Positions 7,420 to 16,353 of a stretch of 64,000 nt of DNA are shown piece by piece. The stretch comes from Cohnella nanjingensis (GTDB lineage: Bacteria > Bacillota > Bacilli > Paenibacillales > Paenibacillaceae). Position numbers and translations under genes: made by a program. Each line of letters starts with the position of its first letter. The first letter of the stretch is position 1. The stretch is taken from assembly GCF_014212125.1 (NCBI RefSeq), contig NZ_JACJVP010000022.1, forward strand, positions 1-64,000, in the 5' to 3' direction. Under the pieces are notes generated by a model. That model saw nothing but the letters and a program-made list of their open reading frames with translations. It was not told where the DNA came from and searched no databases.

Positions 7420-8683
7420 GATAGATATAGCCGCTCGCGAGGATGATGGACAGCAGCATGAGCGGGAATCCGAGCTTCAGGAAGTGCACGAAGCGGATCG
7501 GATAGCCTTCCTTGGCGGACAGCCCCGCCGCGATCAAGTTCGCGCTGGCGCCGATGAGCGAGCCGTTGCCGCCCAGGCAAGCGCCGAGCGCGAGGCTCCA
7601 CCAGAGCGGCTCCAGATTGCCGACGCCCATGTTGCCCATCTCCTGAATCATCGGAATCATCGTCGCCACGAACGGGATGTTGTCCAGGAACGCGGACGCG
7701 ATGGCGCTGAGCCAGAGGATCAGCATCGAGGTCGCAATCGCGTCGCCGCCCGTCCATTCGATGGCTTTTGCGGCAAGCTCGGCGATGACGCCCGTCTCGA
7801 TGAGTCCCGAGACGAGAACGAATAGACCGACGAAGAAGAAGATCGTCGTCCATTCGACCTTCGTGAGCGCCTGCTCCATCGCATGCTCACCGGTCAAGAG
7901 GAGCAGCAGGAACGCGCCGGCCAGCGCGACCGTAGCCGACTCCAGGTGCAGCGCCTGGTGCAGGAAAAATCCGAGGATCGTCAGCCCCAGGACGAACAAG
8001 CTCTTGATCAGCAGCTTGCGGTTCGTGATGAGCTGCCGCTCGTCGATCTCCATGATCCCGCGCGTCAGCTCCGGCGTCGTTCGAATCTGCTTGCGGAAGA
8101 GGAAGGCGAACAACGGCAGATAGACGAGCATGATGATGCCGGCGATCGGCGCCAGATTGCCGATAAACGCCATGAAGGTCAATTCCGGGACCGCGCTGCC
8201 GATCATGATGTTCGGCGGGTCCCCGATCAAGGTCGCCGTGCCGCCGACGTTCGACGAGATGATCTGCGCGATGAGATACGGCACCGGATTGACCCGAAGC
8301 TGCCGGGTGATGCTGAACGTGACGGGCACCATGAGCAGAATCGTCGTCACGTTGTCGAGGAACGCCGACCCGATCGCGGTGATGACGCAGAGCGCCAGCA
8401 GGATCGCGACCGGATTGCCTTTCGCTTTTTTGGCCGCCCAGATGGCCATATAGCGGAACAGTCCCGTCTCCGCGGTAATATTGACGATGATCATCATGCC
8501 GATGAGCAGGCCGAGCGTATTGAAGTCGATATGATGGACGGCCGTCTCCTGTCCGACGATGCCCAGGGCGACCATCAGCACCCCGCCGATCATGGCGACG
8601 ATCGTGCGGTGAATCTTCTCCGAGATAATGAGCGCGTAGATGATGAGGAAAATCGCAATGGCCAGAATCGCTTGCTGTTCCAT
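7403..8683 (-). CDS. ArsB/NhaD-type (ion transporter superfamily) permease
   Basis: This 426-residue membrane protein has about 11-12 hydrophobic helices and the repeated signature of ArsB/NhaD permeases: NVTTILLMVPVTFSITRQL followed by SSNVGGTATLIGDPPNIMIG in the first half, and SAFLDNIPFVATMIPMI in the second. The family covers arsenite, sodium/proton and organic anion transporters. No arsenic genes lie beside it. The start at 8683 follows GGGAGG. The 3' end overlaps the convergent FTP gene by 17 bp. Two hairpins with T-rich tails precede it. Confidence 0.8.
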   Translation of the reverse strand: MEQQAILAIAIFLIIYALIISEKIHRTIVAMIGGVLMVALGIVGQETAVHHIDFNTLGLLIGMMIIVNITAETGLFRYMAIWAAKKAKGNPVAILLALCVITAIGSAFLDNVTTILLMVPVTFSITRQLRVNPVPYLIAQIISSNVGGTATLIGDPPNIMIGSAVPELTFMAFIGNLAPIAGIIMLVYLPLFAFLFRKQIRTTPELTRGIMEIDERQLITNRKLLIKSLFVLGLTILGFFLHQALHLESATVALAGAFLLLLLTGEHAMEQALTKVEWTTIFFFVGLFVLVSGLIETGVIAELAAKAIEWTGGDAIATSMLILWLSAIASAFLDNIPFVATMIPMIQEMGNMGVGNLEPLWWSLALGACLGGNGSLIGASANLIAAGLSAKEGYPIRFVHFLKLGFPLMLLSIILASGYIYLRYLM

Positions 8684-8694
8684 AAAAACCTCCC

Positions 8695-8725
8695 AAAAAT
8701 AAAATAAGCCTCCGCGTCCGGAGGC
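8695..8725 (-). terminator. Hairpin with T-rich tail immediately before the permease RBS
   Basis: On the minus strand GCCTCCG-gacg-CGGAGGC (8725-8708) is followed by TTATTTTATTTTT and then the GGGAGG ribosome site. It looks like an intrinsic terminator in the mRNA leader, so it may be a second helicase terminator or an attenuator of the permease. Confidence 0.55.
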
Positions 8726-8733
8726 TCTTCCAT

Positions 8734-8776
8734 GCCTAAAAAAGGCAAAGAGGAGCCTGTCTGTGACAGGCTCCTC
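8734..8776 (-). terminator. Intrinsic terminator after the helicase gene
   Basis: A perfect 12-bp stem (GAGGAGCCTGTC / GACAGGCTCCTC with a 3-nt loop, 8750-8776) is followed on the minus strand by TTTGCCTTTTTT. It lies 82 bp after the helicase stop. Confidence 0.75.
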
Positions 8777-8857
8777 CAATAAAGCATCGTTTATTCATTT
8801 GTAGATCGATCTCTATAAATTGTACCGGAACGCTCCTTCGAAGTAAAGAAAAATCGG

Positions 8858-11086
8858 TCACACCGGCTCGAGCAGCCCCATCTCCGCGCAGGCCTGCGCG
8901 GAGAGCCGCTTCTCCCCCGACGCGAACCGGATGCGGATCCGCTCCTCGTCGACTTCCAGAACCTCGCCTTCCCCAAAAGCGCGATGCTTCACGAAGCTGC
9001 CCTCGCGGATCGACTCCGCGAGCTGCGGCGTTGCCTTCGGGCGGGAAGGCGCAGCCGCACCCCGCTTCGTCAGCGGTCGTCCGTCCGTCGCCGGGTCCAT
9101 GCTCCGCACCGCCGTCATGAATCGCGATTCCTGCACGATCGCGCCGTCCTTCCGCTTGTACGCGAGCAGCTCCAGGCGGCGTCTCGCCCGCGTCATCCCG
9201 ACGTAGAAGAGGCGCACCGCCTCCTCCATGTCGGCCGGCTCGTCCTTCTCGTACTTCTTGATATCCTCCTGCGAGGGGATCACCCCTTCGATCAAGTCGA
9301 TCATATAGACATGATCGAACTCGAGGCCCTTGGCGCTGTGGAACGTGGAGAACGTAACGGCCCCCTCGCGCTTGCTGCGATAGCGGGACGCCTTCATGAT
9401 CTCTTCGAGATATTTGAGCCGGCTCGCGAAATCGGCCATCGTCTCGAGCGAATCGGCGATATCCTCGAGCGTGTTCAGGATGCCGACGAGCGTCTCGAGC
9501 CGGAAGCCGAACCGCTCGCACAGCTTCTCGAGCGCCCGCTCGTAGCCTAGCTGCCAGCGGATGGTCCGGATCGCCTGGCGCGGCGGCAGCGCCTTCATGC
9601 GCCCGAACGTCTCTTTGGTCTCCCGAATCAGCTTCACCTGATACTCGCGCAGCGGCACGTGCGCGAGCAGATTGTCGAACACCGAAGCTTGATTGTCGAT
9701 CCGCCGCAGCGCGGCCATCTGATCCTTGGTGATATAGCCGTTCAGCTTCGCATGGATGCGCTCCAGCAGGTCGGGACGCTTGTCGGTATAGGCCATCCGC
9801 ATGAAGTTCAAGACGTCTTCCACGACCCAGTGGGCGAAGAAGCGGTGATCCCCGTCCTTCATATAGAACGGGATGCCGGCCCGGTCGAATTCGTTCAGGA
9901 TGACGATGGAGGACGCGTGATTGCGGTACAGGATGGCCGCCTCGCTCGGATCGGGCAATGCGGCGACCCGTCTGGCCAGATGCTTGGCCTGCTCCTTGAA
10001 GTCGGCCAGGCAGCGCTTCTCGATCGCCTCGCCTCCGGGATTGTCCGTCCGCATCTCCTTCGGATAGCGGTGCTTGTTCCGCTTGATGAACCGGTTCGCC
10101 GCGTCCACGATCTCGCGGGTCGAGCGATAGTTCTGCTCCATGAGGAGGACGTCCGCCCCGGGATACGTCCGCTTGAAGTCGAGCAGATATTGCGGCTCCG
10201 CGCCCCGCCAGCTGTAGATGCTCTGGTCGTCGTCCGCGACGACGCACAGGTTGCCGTGCGACCGGACCAGCTTCTCCAGGATGGCGAATTGAACGAGCGA
10301 CGTGTCCTGGCTCTCGTCCGCCAGCACGTAGTCGTACCTGCGCTGATACCTGCGCAGCAGCTCCGGCTCCGCGCCGAGCGCGTCGTTGCAGATCGTGAGC
10401 ATATCGTCGAAGTCGACGAGCAGCTGGTCCGTGCCGGACCGCTTGAACCGCTCGTAGGCCTGCAGGATTCGGTCCGCGTCGCGCACGTCGCACTTCACCT
10501 CCGCCCATCCGGACGGCGGAATCATCTTGTTCTTCACGTAGCTGATATAGGTGAGCAGCGCCTCCATCTGGTCTTCCGTGATCGGGTCTCCCATCAGCGT
10601 CCGGTACAGATGCCGCAAGATGAACTTCTTGTGCAGCACCGGCACGTCGGGATTCGGAGTTCCGCCTTCCCTCGTTTGTCCTTGCTCCTCCTCGTCTTCT
10701 TCCTGCGCGACGTCCCCTTCGATCAGCCGGTAGGCCGTTCCCGTCCGGCGGTAATGCTCCCGAACCACTTCGAAAGCGAAGCTATGTATGGTGGAGAAGC
10801 CTACGCGCGCGCCCGCCTGCGCCGGGAACAGCCGCGCGAAGCGCTCCTTCATGTCTTGGGCGGAGGCGCGGCTGAAGGTGACCGCCTTGATCCTGGACGG
10901 CAGCGCGCCCAGCTCCTCGATCAGATAACCGATACGCATCATCAGGGTCGTCGTCTTGCCCGACCCCGGCGATGCGAGCAGCAAGAGCGGCCCTTCGGTG
11001 CAAAGGACCGCCTGCTTCTGTACTTCATTGAGCGACACGCCGACTTCCTGCTGCTTGCGTAACCAGAATCTCTCTATCGCGTTCAT
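8858..11086 (-). CDS. UvrD/PcrA-like superfamily 1 DNA helicase
   Basis: This 742-residue ATP-dependent 3'-5' helicase homologue carries SF1A motifs in order: QKQAVLC (Q motif), Walker A ASPGSGKTTT (about residues 38-47), AVTFSRASAQDM (Ia), LLVDFDDML, LADESQD (motif II, Ser in place of the more usual Tyr or Phe), VVADDDQSIYSWRGA (III), LMEQNYRST (IV), TFHSAKGLEFDHVY (V) and YVGMTRARRRLEL (VI). The C-terminal FVKHRAFGEGEVLEVD resembles the Tudor-like tail of PcrA. Size and divergence suggest a YjcD-type paralogue rather than PcrA itself, which usually sits in an operon with ligA. It lies 12 bp after the upstream MFS gene and may be cotranscribed with it. Confidence 0.88.
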   Translation of the reverse strand: MNAIERFWLRKQQEVGVSLNEVQKQAVLCTEGPLLLLASPGSGKTTTLMMRIGYLIEELGALPSRIKAVTFSRASAQDMKERFARLFPAQAGARVGFSTIHSFAFEVVREHYRRTGTAYRLIEGDVAQEEDEEEQGQTREGGTPNPDVPVLHKKFILRHLYRTLMGDPITEDQMEALLTYISYVKNKMIPPSGWAEVKCDVRDADRILQAYERFKRSGTDQLLVDFDDMLTICNDALGAEPELLRRYQRRYDYVLADESQDTSLVQFAILEKLVRSHGNLCVVADDDQSIYSWRGAEPQYLLDFKRTYPGADVLLMEQNYRSTREIVDAANRFIKRNKHRYPKEMRTDNPGGEAIEKRCLADFKEQAKHLARRVAALPDPSEAAILYRNHASSIVILNEFDRAGIPFYMKDGDHRFFAHWVVEDVLNFMRMAYTDKRPDLLERIHAKLNGYITKDQMAALRRIDNQASVFDNLLAHVPLREYQVKLIRETKETFGRMKALPPRQAIRTIRWQLGYERALEKLCERFGFRLETLVGILNTLEDIADSLETMADFASRLKYLEEIMKASRYRSKREGAVTFSTFHSAKGLEFDHVYMIDLIEGVIPSQEDIKKYEKDEPADMEEAVRLFYVGMTRARRRLELLAYKRKDGAIVQESRFMTAVRSMDPATDGRPLTKRGAAAPSRPKATPQLAESIREGSFVKHRAFGEGEVLEVDEERIRIRFASGEKRLSAQACAEMGLLEPV

Positions 11087-11098
11087 CCGTCGATTATA

Positions 11099-12331
11099 TC
11101 ACGGCGCAGGCGCCCTGGAGAACGCCTGATCGCGTCCGCGGACGGCAAATCTTCGGTCACCCGACCAGTAAAAAATGGAAGAACAGAGCAGAATCGCCGC
11201 TACGACGGTGAACGTAATCCCGCCGGTCGTCCGGTCGAGGAGCCAGCCGCCGAGGAGCGGCCCCATGAACTGTCCCAGGTTGCCGAACGTCTGCGCGCCG
11301 AAGTACGCGCCGCGCAGACTCTCCGGGGCCAGCCTGTCCAGCAGCAGATTGCCGGCCGGATAATTCAAGATCTCGCCGATCGTGAAGACGATCATGGAGA
11401 CGAAGAGCATCGGGACCGTCGGCGACAGTCCGAAGCCGATCAAGCCGAGAGCGAACAGCACGTTGCCCGCGTAGATCGAGACGATCGGCCGGCGCTTCTC
11501 CGACAGCTTGGAGAGCGGGAGCTGGAACAGGATGACGGTGAGCGCGTTGACGGTCATCAGCCAGCCGAAGATCTGCACGCCCTGGGCGAAGTTCGCCTGC
11601 AGATGCTGGGAGAGCGTGACCGCCTCCTGGCTGTAGCCGATCCCGACGACGATCGCGCCCGCGATGTACAGCTGCAGCACCCGGTCGCTGCGGACGACGT
11701 GCCAAGCCGAGCCGATCGTGATCTTCTCCTTCTTCGCTCCTTCAAAGTCCTTGATGCCGAAAGCGTTCATCATGAAGTACAGGACGATGCCGTAGAGCAG
11801 ATAGATGAACCCCGTGAGGAGGAAAGGGAACGCGCCGCTGCCGACGCCGAGCCACACTCCGATGAGCGGACCGATCGAGAAGCCGACATTGCCCATGAGA
11901 TAGCGCATCGAGAACACCTTGAACCGCCGCTCGGGTTCGGTCAGATCGGCCATGAGCACCTGCGCGACCGGCTCGAACCAGGAGCGGCACAAACCGTTCA
12001 AGAGGCTGAGCAGCAGGAGCAGCGCCGGCTGCGTCGTGAGGGCGAAGCCGACGAACACGGCGCTCCAGGCGAACAGCGAGATGAACATGATGATCCTGCG
12101 GCTGTAGCGGTCCGACAGCGCGCCGCCGATGAAGCCCCCGAACGTGCCGGCCAGCGCGCCGGCGCCGGCGACGATGCCGATCATGGCCGCGCTCATGTCG
12201 GTATGCTTCGCGAGATAGAGGGCCAGGAACGGCATGCTCATCGAGGTGGCGATCCGGGAGATCATCTGGCCGACGAGCAGCGACAGGACGATAGGATGAT
12301 AAGAACGCAAAAATAACTGAATCCGATTCAT
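11099..12331 (-). CDS. MDR-type MFS transporter
   Basis: This 410-residue, 12-helix permease has MFS motif A as GGALSDRYSRR between helices 2 and 3, and a conserved second half including GEILNYPAGNLLLDRLAPESLRGAYFGAQTF, like the MdtH/YttB group of multidrug transporters. The start at 12331 is preferred because AGGTG lies 7 nt upstream; a GTG nine bases earlier has no ribosome site. The stop is 12 bp before the helicase start. Substrate unknown. Confidence 0.82.
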   Translation of the reverse strand: MNRIQLFLRSYHPIVLSLLVGQMISRIATSMSMPFLALYLAKHTDMSAAMIGIVAGAGALAGTFGGFIGGALSDRYSRRIIMFISLFAWSAVFVGFALTTQPALLLLLSLLNGLCRSWFEPVAQVLMADLTEPERRFKVFSMRYLMGNVGFSIGPLIGVWLGVGSGAFPFLLTGFIYLLYGIVLYFMMNAFGIKDFEGAKKEKITIGSAWHVVRSDRVLQLYIAGAIVVGIGYSQEAVTLSQHLQANFAQGVQIFGWLMTVNALTVILFQLPLSKLSEKRRPIVSIYAGNVLFALGLIGFGLSPTVPMLFVSMIVFTIGEILNYPAGNLLLDRLAPESLRGAYFGAQTFGNLGQFMGPLLGGWLLDRTTGGITFTVVAAILLCSSIFYWSGDRRFAVRGRDQAFSRAPAP

Positions 12332-12644
12332 TGCGGACACCTGGCTTTGCTGTCTGGGATTGTCGCCATGCGACTACCGTCTATCATAATAGATCGTTAC
12401 CGGTTAGGACCAATAAAAAAAAGATAAAATGTTTGTACTTTGTTCCCTAACCTACGCGATCTTTCCCGGCATAGAACGCGTACAGCGCGCCGCCGGCCGC
12501 CGGTACCGGGAGTCTAAGACTTCCTCTTGCGCCGCTTTCCTGGGCGGCGTTCCTGTTATTGCTACCCGCCGGAGGTGCAACATTCCGGGCGCCCGCTCCG
12601 TTTCTGACTACAAATAAGACAAACAACGAGGGGAATCGTTCAAT

Positions 12645-13136
12645 ATGAAAAAAAGTTGCGCCGTCCTGTTGGCCTTCCTGCTGCTGAGTCTGGCGCTGAG
12701 CGCCTGCGGCGGCTCCGGCGCCTCGCATTCGGCGGCCGCGCCGAAGCTGACCGCCAAGCAGATGGCAGACGAGATGGCGAAGCAGGTCGAGCAGCCGAAG
12801 CTCGTGGATCTGGAAGGCGACATGGTGAAAAAGATGTACCATCTGGACCCGGCCTTGCTCGAAGACTACGCGATCCGCACGCCGCTCATGAACGTCAAGA
12901 CGAACGAGATCGCGATCCTGAAGGTGAAGGACGCCGCGAACGTCCCGACCGTCGAAGCGGCGGTCAAGCAGCGCGCGTCGGACGTGCAGAAGCAATTCGA
13001 GACGTATCACCGGGACCAATACGAGAATGCCAAGAACTACAAGCTCGTGACCAAGGACAACTACGTCCTGTTCTTGATCTCGGAGAACCCGGACGCACTC
13101 TTGAAGGCATACGACTCCTTCTTCGTCGCTAAGTAA
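12645..13136 (+). CDS. DUF4358-type lipoprotein
   Basis: This 163-residue protein has a lipoprotein signal with lipobox LSAC near residue 23. The mature part (LTAKQMADEMAKQVEQPKLVDL, NEIAILKVKDAANVPTVEAAVKQRA) matches DUF4358, whose genes often neighbour MBOAT acyltransferase genes in Bacillota. Here the next locus is a broken MBOAT gene, so the lipoprotein may have lost its partner. GAGGGGAA precedes the ATG. Function unknown. Confidence 0.75.
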   Translation: MKKSCAVLLAFLLLSLALSACGGSGASHSAAAPKLTAKQMADEMAKQVEQPKLVDLEGDMVKKMYHLDPALLEDYAIRTPLMNVKTNEIAILKVKDAANVPTVEAAVKQRASDVQKQFETYHRDQYENAKNYKLVTKDNYVLFLISENPDALLKAYDSFFVAK

Positions 13137-13141
13137 GCCCG

Positions 13142-13622
13142 ATGGTATTTTAGCAGTCTGCTTTTTCTGTTCCTGTTCCTGCCCGCCGTCTTGCTGACGT
13201 ACTTCGGTTCGTCCCGGCGGGCGAAGAATCTCGTCTTGTTCGTCGCCAGCCTCTTCTTCTACGCCTGGGGCGAACCGGTCTATATCGCCATCATGCTGCT
13301 CTCCACGGCGACGGACCACACCTTCGGCTTATGGTTGGACAGACCGGGTCAGTCCGTCGTCGCGAACCTGAGCCTGCTGTCTTACTTCAAATACGTGGAC
13401 TTCCTCATCGGCAACATCAACGACTTGTTCGGCGCGCATCTGCCGCTGACGGATCTGCCGCTGCCGATCGGCATCTCATTCTACAGGTTCCTATCGATGT
13501 CTTATATCATCGACGTCTACGTCGCCCACTGCCATCCCCAGATGACGATGCCGACCGCGATGTTGAACCGACCGGCTCCCCGGCTTACGCCGGCTTCCTT
13601 CTTCATCCGCTGCGACCGTTAG
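13142..13622 (+). pseudogene. Broken MBOAT (AlgI/DltB-like) acyltransferase gene
   Basis: The frame from 13191 encodes RRAKNLVLFVASLFFYAWGEP, LLSYFKYVDFLIGNINDLFGAHL and LPLPIGISFYRFLSMSYIIDVY, the well conserved first third of MBOAT proteins that transfer acyl groups to extracellular polymers. A likely original start at 13142 (ATG GTA TTT) is out of frame with this by one extra T in the run at 13147-13151; removing it restores SSLLFLFLFLPAV. The similarity stops near 13540 and the remaining two thirds, including the catalytic His region, are absent. A full protein would have about 470 residues. Confidence 0.8.
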
Positions 13623-13762
13623 GACGTATACTCCATGCGGATGAGGAAGAGTCCGGTCAACAGCCAGATCGGGATCGAGAACGCGATGAAGGTGTTGCTG
13701 TATCCGCTGCCGAACACGCCCAATCTCCCTTTAGCTTCTAACGCTTTGCCGAAGGCCGTTCG
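13619..13762 (-). pseudogene. C-terminal remnant of an unrecognised membrane protein
   Basis: On the minus strand an open frame without a start reads KALEAKGRLGVFGSG, SNTFIAFSIPIWLLTGLFL and ends RMEYTS. It looks like the last transmembrane helix of a permease. It lies directly beyond the gerKA fragment in another frame, consistent with a deletion junction. I cannot assign a family. Confidence 0.35.
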
Positions 13763-14178
13763 CTCAATTGGCTTTCATGCCGGCGGCCTTCCAGCAGGTT
13801 GGCCACGACTTTGTCCGGCCGCTCCGTGTACTGCACCTGCGGAAAAGGCGACATCTGATTGTCTTCGATATACTGATCCAAGTAGCCCGAATCCAGGATC
13901 GCGTCGACGTCGTTCTCGGACAGCCGCTTGTTGACCTCGTCGATCAATTCTGGGTTGGTCAGTCCCTGCATATAACAGATGGCGACCTTCGAACGGGTCT
14001 TGTGCCCGATCTCCATCCGTCCGATGCGCAGCTCCGGAGACTGCAGCCGATACCGGATCAGCGAGAGGTTCGTCCCGATCCCGCTGATCTTGGTATCTTT
14101 GTGCTCCTCCATGAACGGAACGGGCGCCTTGACCGAATGGATCTTCTGCTTCGAGGAATGTCGTCTGAATAAGGGCAT
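13738..14178 (-). pseudogene. Doubly deleted gerKA-type germinant receptor A subunit
   Basis: The frame encodes a typical GerA N-terminus (MPLFRR), then jumps to TNLSLIRYRLQSPELRIGRM, SKVAICYMQGLTNPELIDEV, DAILDSGYLDQYIED and TERPDKVVANLLEGR. Compared with the intact homologue at 25040, about 150 residues of the soluble domain and the whole membrane-spanning half after LLEGR are missing. It cannot form a functional receptor subunit. It points to a former second ger locus or a decayed duplicate. Confidence 0.85.
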
Positions 14179-14365
14179 CAGGTACGGCTCCCAATCGTGG
14201 AGTATCTTTCCATGATGTCCAATCCATTTTCTCCTAACCTGCGCGGTTTTAACCGACATCGGACGTGCAGCGGCAACATCCCGGGCGGCGGGCGGCGCGT
14301 AGACGGGATCCGGAAGACGACATGCCGAGCAGCGGCTTCGACGACCTAGAATCGCATTTCGAATC

Positions 14366-14400
14366 CTGACACACAGTTGTCAGTTGCGCCCCCCTATAAT
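14366..14400 (+). promoter_or_regulatory. Putative operator and -10 element of the DHA2 pump
   Basis: CTGACA-CACAGT-TGTCAG (14366-14383) is an inverted repeat with 6-bp arms and a 6-bp centre, 11 bp before a perfect TATAAT (14395-14400). No good -35 hexamer is seen at the normal distance, which would fit an activator or a weak promoter. The half-site TGTCAG also makes up the cassette 2 TetR operator, but in the opposite arrangement. Confidence 0.45.
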
Positions 14401-14472
14401 GAAGTCGTGGATGAGAAAGCAAAGCACGAAACGCGCCGTCCCCTTAAAAAAACGAAAAGGATGAAGCAAACC

Positions 14473-16005
14473 ATGGTTCAATCAACGAGCAAGACGGGAG
14501 TCGTCATCGCGGGCTTGCTGCTCGCCATTCTGATGGCCTCGATGGACAATTCGATCATGGCGACCGCCATGGGCACCATTATCGGAGATCTGGGCGGGCT
14601 GGATAAGTTCGCTTGGGTCACCTCCGCCTATATGGTCGCCGAGATGGCCGGGATGCCGATCTTCGGCAAACTGTCCGACATGTACGGCCGCAAGCGGTTC
14701 TTCGTGTTCGGGATCATCGTCTTCATGCTCGGCTCCGTGCTGTGCGGCATGGCGACCTCCATCGTCGAACTCAGTCTCTTCCGGGCCATTCAGGGCATCG
14801 GCGCGGGCGCCATGGTGCCGATCACGTTCACGATTATGTTCGACACCGTCAAACCGGAGGAACGCGGCAAGCTGGGCGGACTGTTCGGCGCCGTATTCGG
14901 ACTCTCCAGCATCTTCGGCCCGCTGCTCGGCGCCTTCATCACCGACCATCTCCACTGGCAATGGATCTTCTACATCAATCTGCCGCTCGGACTTATCGCG
15001 CTGGTGATGATAGCGGTCTTCTACAAAGAGTCGAAGAACCATGCGAAGCAGCGGATCGACTGGGGCGGCGCCATCACGCTGGTCGGCGCGATCGTCTGCC
15101 TCATCTTCGCCTTGGAGTTTGGAGGCAAGACCTACGCGTGGGATTCCGCCGAGATCCTCGGCCTGTTCGCCGGATTCGTCGTATTCGCCGCGCTGTTCAT
15201 CGTCGCCGAGCGGAAGGCCGAGGAGCCGATCATCTCCTTCCGCATGTTCCGCAGCCGCCTCTATGCCACCAGCAATGCGCTTGCGCTGCTCAGCGGCGCG
15301 GCCTTCATCACCGCTTCGATGTTCATTCCGATCTTTATGCAAGGAGTGCTGGGCGGCACGGCCACGAACTCCGGCATGGTGCTGCTGCCGATGATGCTGG
15401 GCACCGTCGTGACGGCTACCGCCGGCGGCACGCTGCTCGGCAAGATGTCCTACCGCGCGATCATGATCCCGACGCTGGTCATTCTGGTCGCGGGCATCGC
15501 TTTGCTGACCACCCTGTCGGCCGACTCTCCGCGCTGGCTCGTCACCGTGTATATGGTCCTCGTCGGCCTTGGCATCGGCGCCTCGTTCTCGGTGCTGAGC
15601 AATGCGGCGATCCATGCGCTGCCGATGAACCAGCGCGGAGCGGCGAGCGCGACGCTGAACTTCCTCCGCTCGCTCGGCATGACGCTCGGCATCACCTTGT
15701 TCGGCATCATCCAGAGCCACGCGCTGACGCGCAAGCTGACCGAGTCCTTCGGAGGGGGCGACGCGTCCGGGCTGCCGCAAGGCTTGAACCTCAGCGACCC
15801 GCATGCGCTCATGGATCCGACGAGCCGCACGCAGCTGCCGGCGCAGGTGCTCGGCAAGATCACGGAAGGCCTCTCTTCCTCGATCGTGCTTACGTTCGCA
15901 TGGGGACTGATCCCCGCCGTCCTCGCGCTCGTCGCGGGGGTGATGATGAGCAAGGAGAAGTTCGACCCGAAGGCCGAATCGGACGCTTACGCAGCCTCGC
16001 ATTAA
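14473..16005 (+). CDS. DHA2-type (EmrB/QacA) MFS drug transporter
   Basis: This 510-residue protein has about 14 helices. MASMDNSIMATAMGTII is the DHA2 helix-1 signature (D-x-S/T-I-V-N-V-A like), GKLSDMYGRKRFF is motif A, and GLFGAVFGLSSIFGPLLGAFI is the antiporter motif C. It should exchange a cationic or amphipathic drug for protons. The start at 14473 follows AAGGA with 11-nt spacing; an ATG at 14461 lies directly on that site and is less likely. A palindrome with a TATAAT box lies upstream and a strong terminator follows. Confidence 0.87.
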   Translation: MVQSTSKTGVVIAGLLLAILMASMDNSIMATAMGTIIGDLGGLDKFAWVTSAYMVAEMAGMPIFGKLSDMYGRKRFFVFGIIVFMLGSVLCGMATSIVELSLFRAIQGIGAGAMVPITFTIMFDTVKPEERGKLGGLFGAVFGLSSIFGPLLGAFITDHLHWQWIFYINLPLGLIALVMIAVFYKESKNHAKQRIDWGGAITLVGAIVCLIFALEFGGKTYAWDSAEILGLFAGFVVFAALFIVAERKAEEPIISFRMFRSRLYATSNALALLSGAAFITASMFIPIFMQGVLGGTATNSGMVLLPMMLGTVVTATAGGTLLGKMSYRAIMIPTLVILVAGIALLTTLSADSPRWLVTVYMVLVGLGIGASFSVLSNAAIHALPMNQRGAASATLNFLRSLGMTLGITLFGIIQSHALTRKLTESFGGGDASGLPQGLNLSDPHALMDPTSRTQLPAQVLGKITEGLSSSIVLTFAWGLIPAVLALVAGVMMSKEKFDPKAESDAYAASH

Positions 16006-16009
16006 ATGA

Positions 16010-16056
16010 AACGACAAAGAACCGTCAGGGATTAGCCACTGACGGTTCTTTGTCGT
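16010..16056. terminator. Bidirectional intrinsic terminator
   Basis: A long inverted repeat (ACGACAAAGAACCGTCAG and its complement, loop about 10 nt) follows the DHA2 stop by 5 bp. Both strands have short A/T-rich elements inside the stem. Confidence 0.75.
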
Positions 16057-16078
16057 TCGCGCCTGTTCATGACGCCGC

Positions 16079-16318
16079 GGATGCGTGTAACCCGACTATC
16101 TCTGGTTGCAGCCCGCCAATCGGCGATGCAGATGCGTGTAACCCGACTATCTCGGGTTGCAGCCCGCCAATCGGCAATATAGACGCGCGTAACCCGACTA
16201 TTTCGGGTTACAGCCCGCCAATCGGCGATGCGGATGCGCGTAACCCGACTATCTCGGGTTGCTGCCCGCCAATCGGCGATGCGGATGCGTGTAACCCGAC
16301 TATCTCGGGTTGCTGCTT
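16079..16318. repeat. 51-bp tandem repeat array B, five units
   Basis: Units begin at 16081, 16132, 16183, 16234 and 16285, exactly 51 bp apart. Each holds a strong stem-loop, AACCCGA-ctatc-TCGGGTT, and the linker CCCGCCAATCGGCG (ATTGGCGG on the other strand). One unit has compensated or near-compensated changes around the stem (GGGTTA for GGGTTG). The array lies between convergent genes. Being 17 codons long it leaves long open frames that should not be read as proteins. Confidence 0.92.
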
Positions 16319-16353
16319 GGTTCGGGCCGCCAGACAGGCGCTTCGCCCGTCCG

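Noticed and set aside
8684..8857. Riboswitch (for example Mn or c-di-AMP type) before the ion permease
   Set aside because: Only two simple hairpins with T-tracts are seen; no conserved aptamer sequence could be recognised.
16079..16318. CRISPR array
   Set aside because: Units are contiguous with no variable spacers, the period is 51 bp and the linkers are conserved; no cas genes are in the window.
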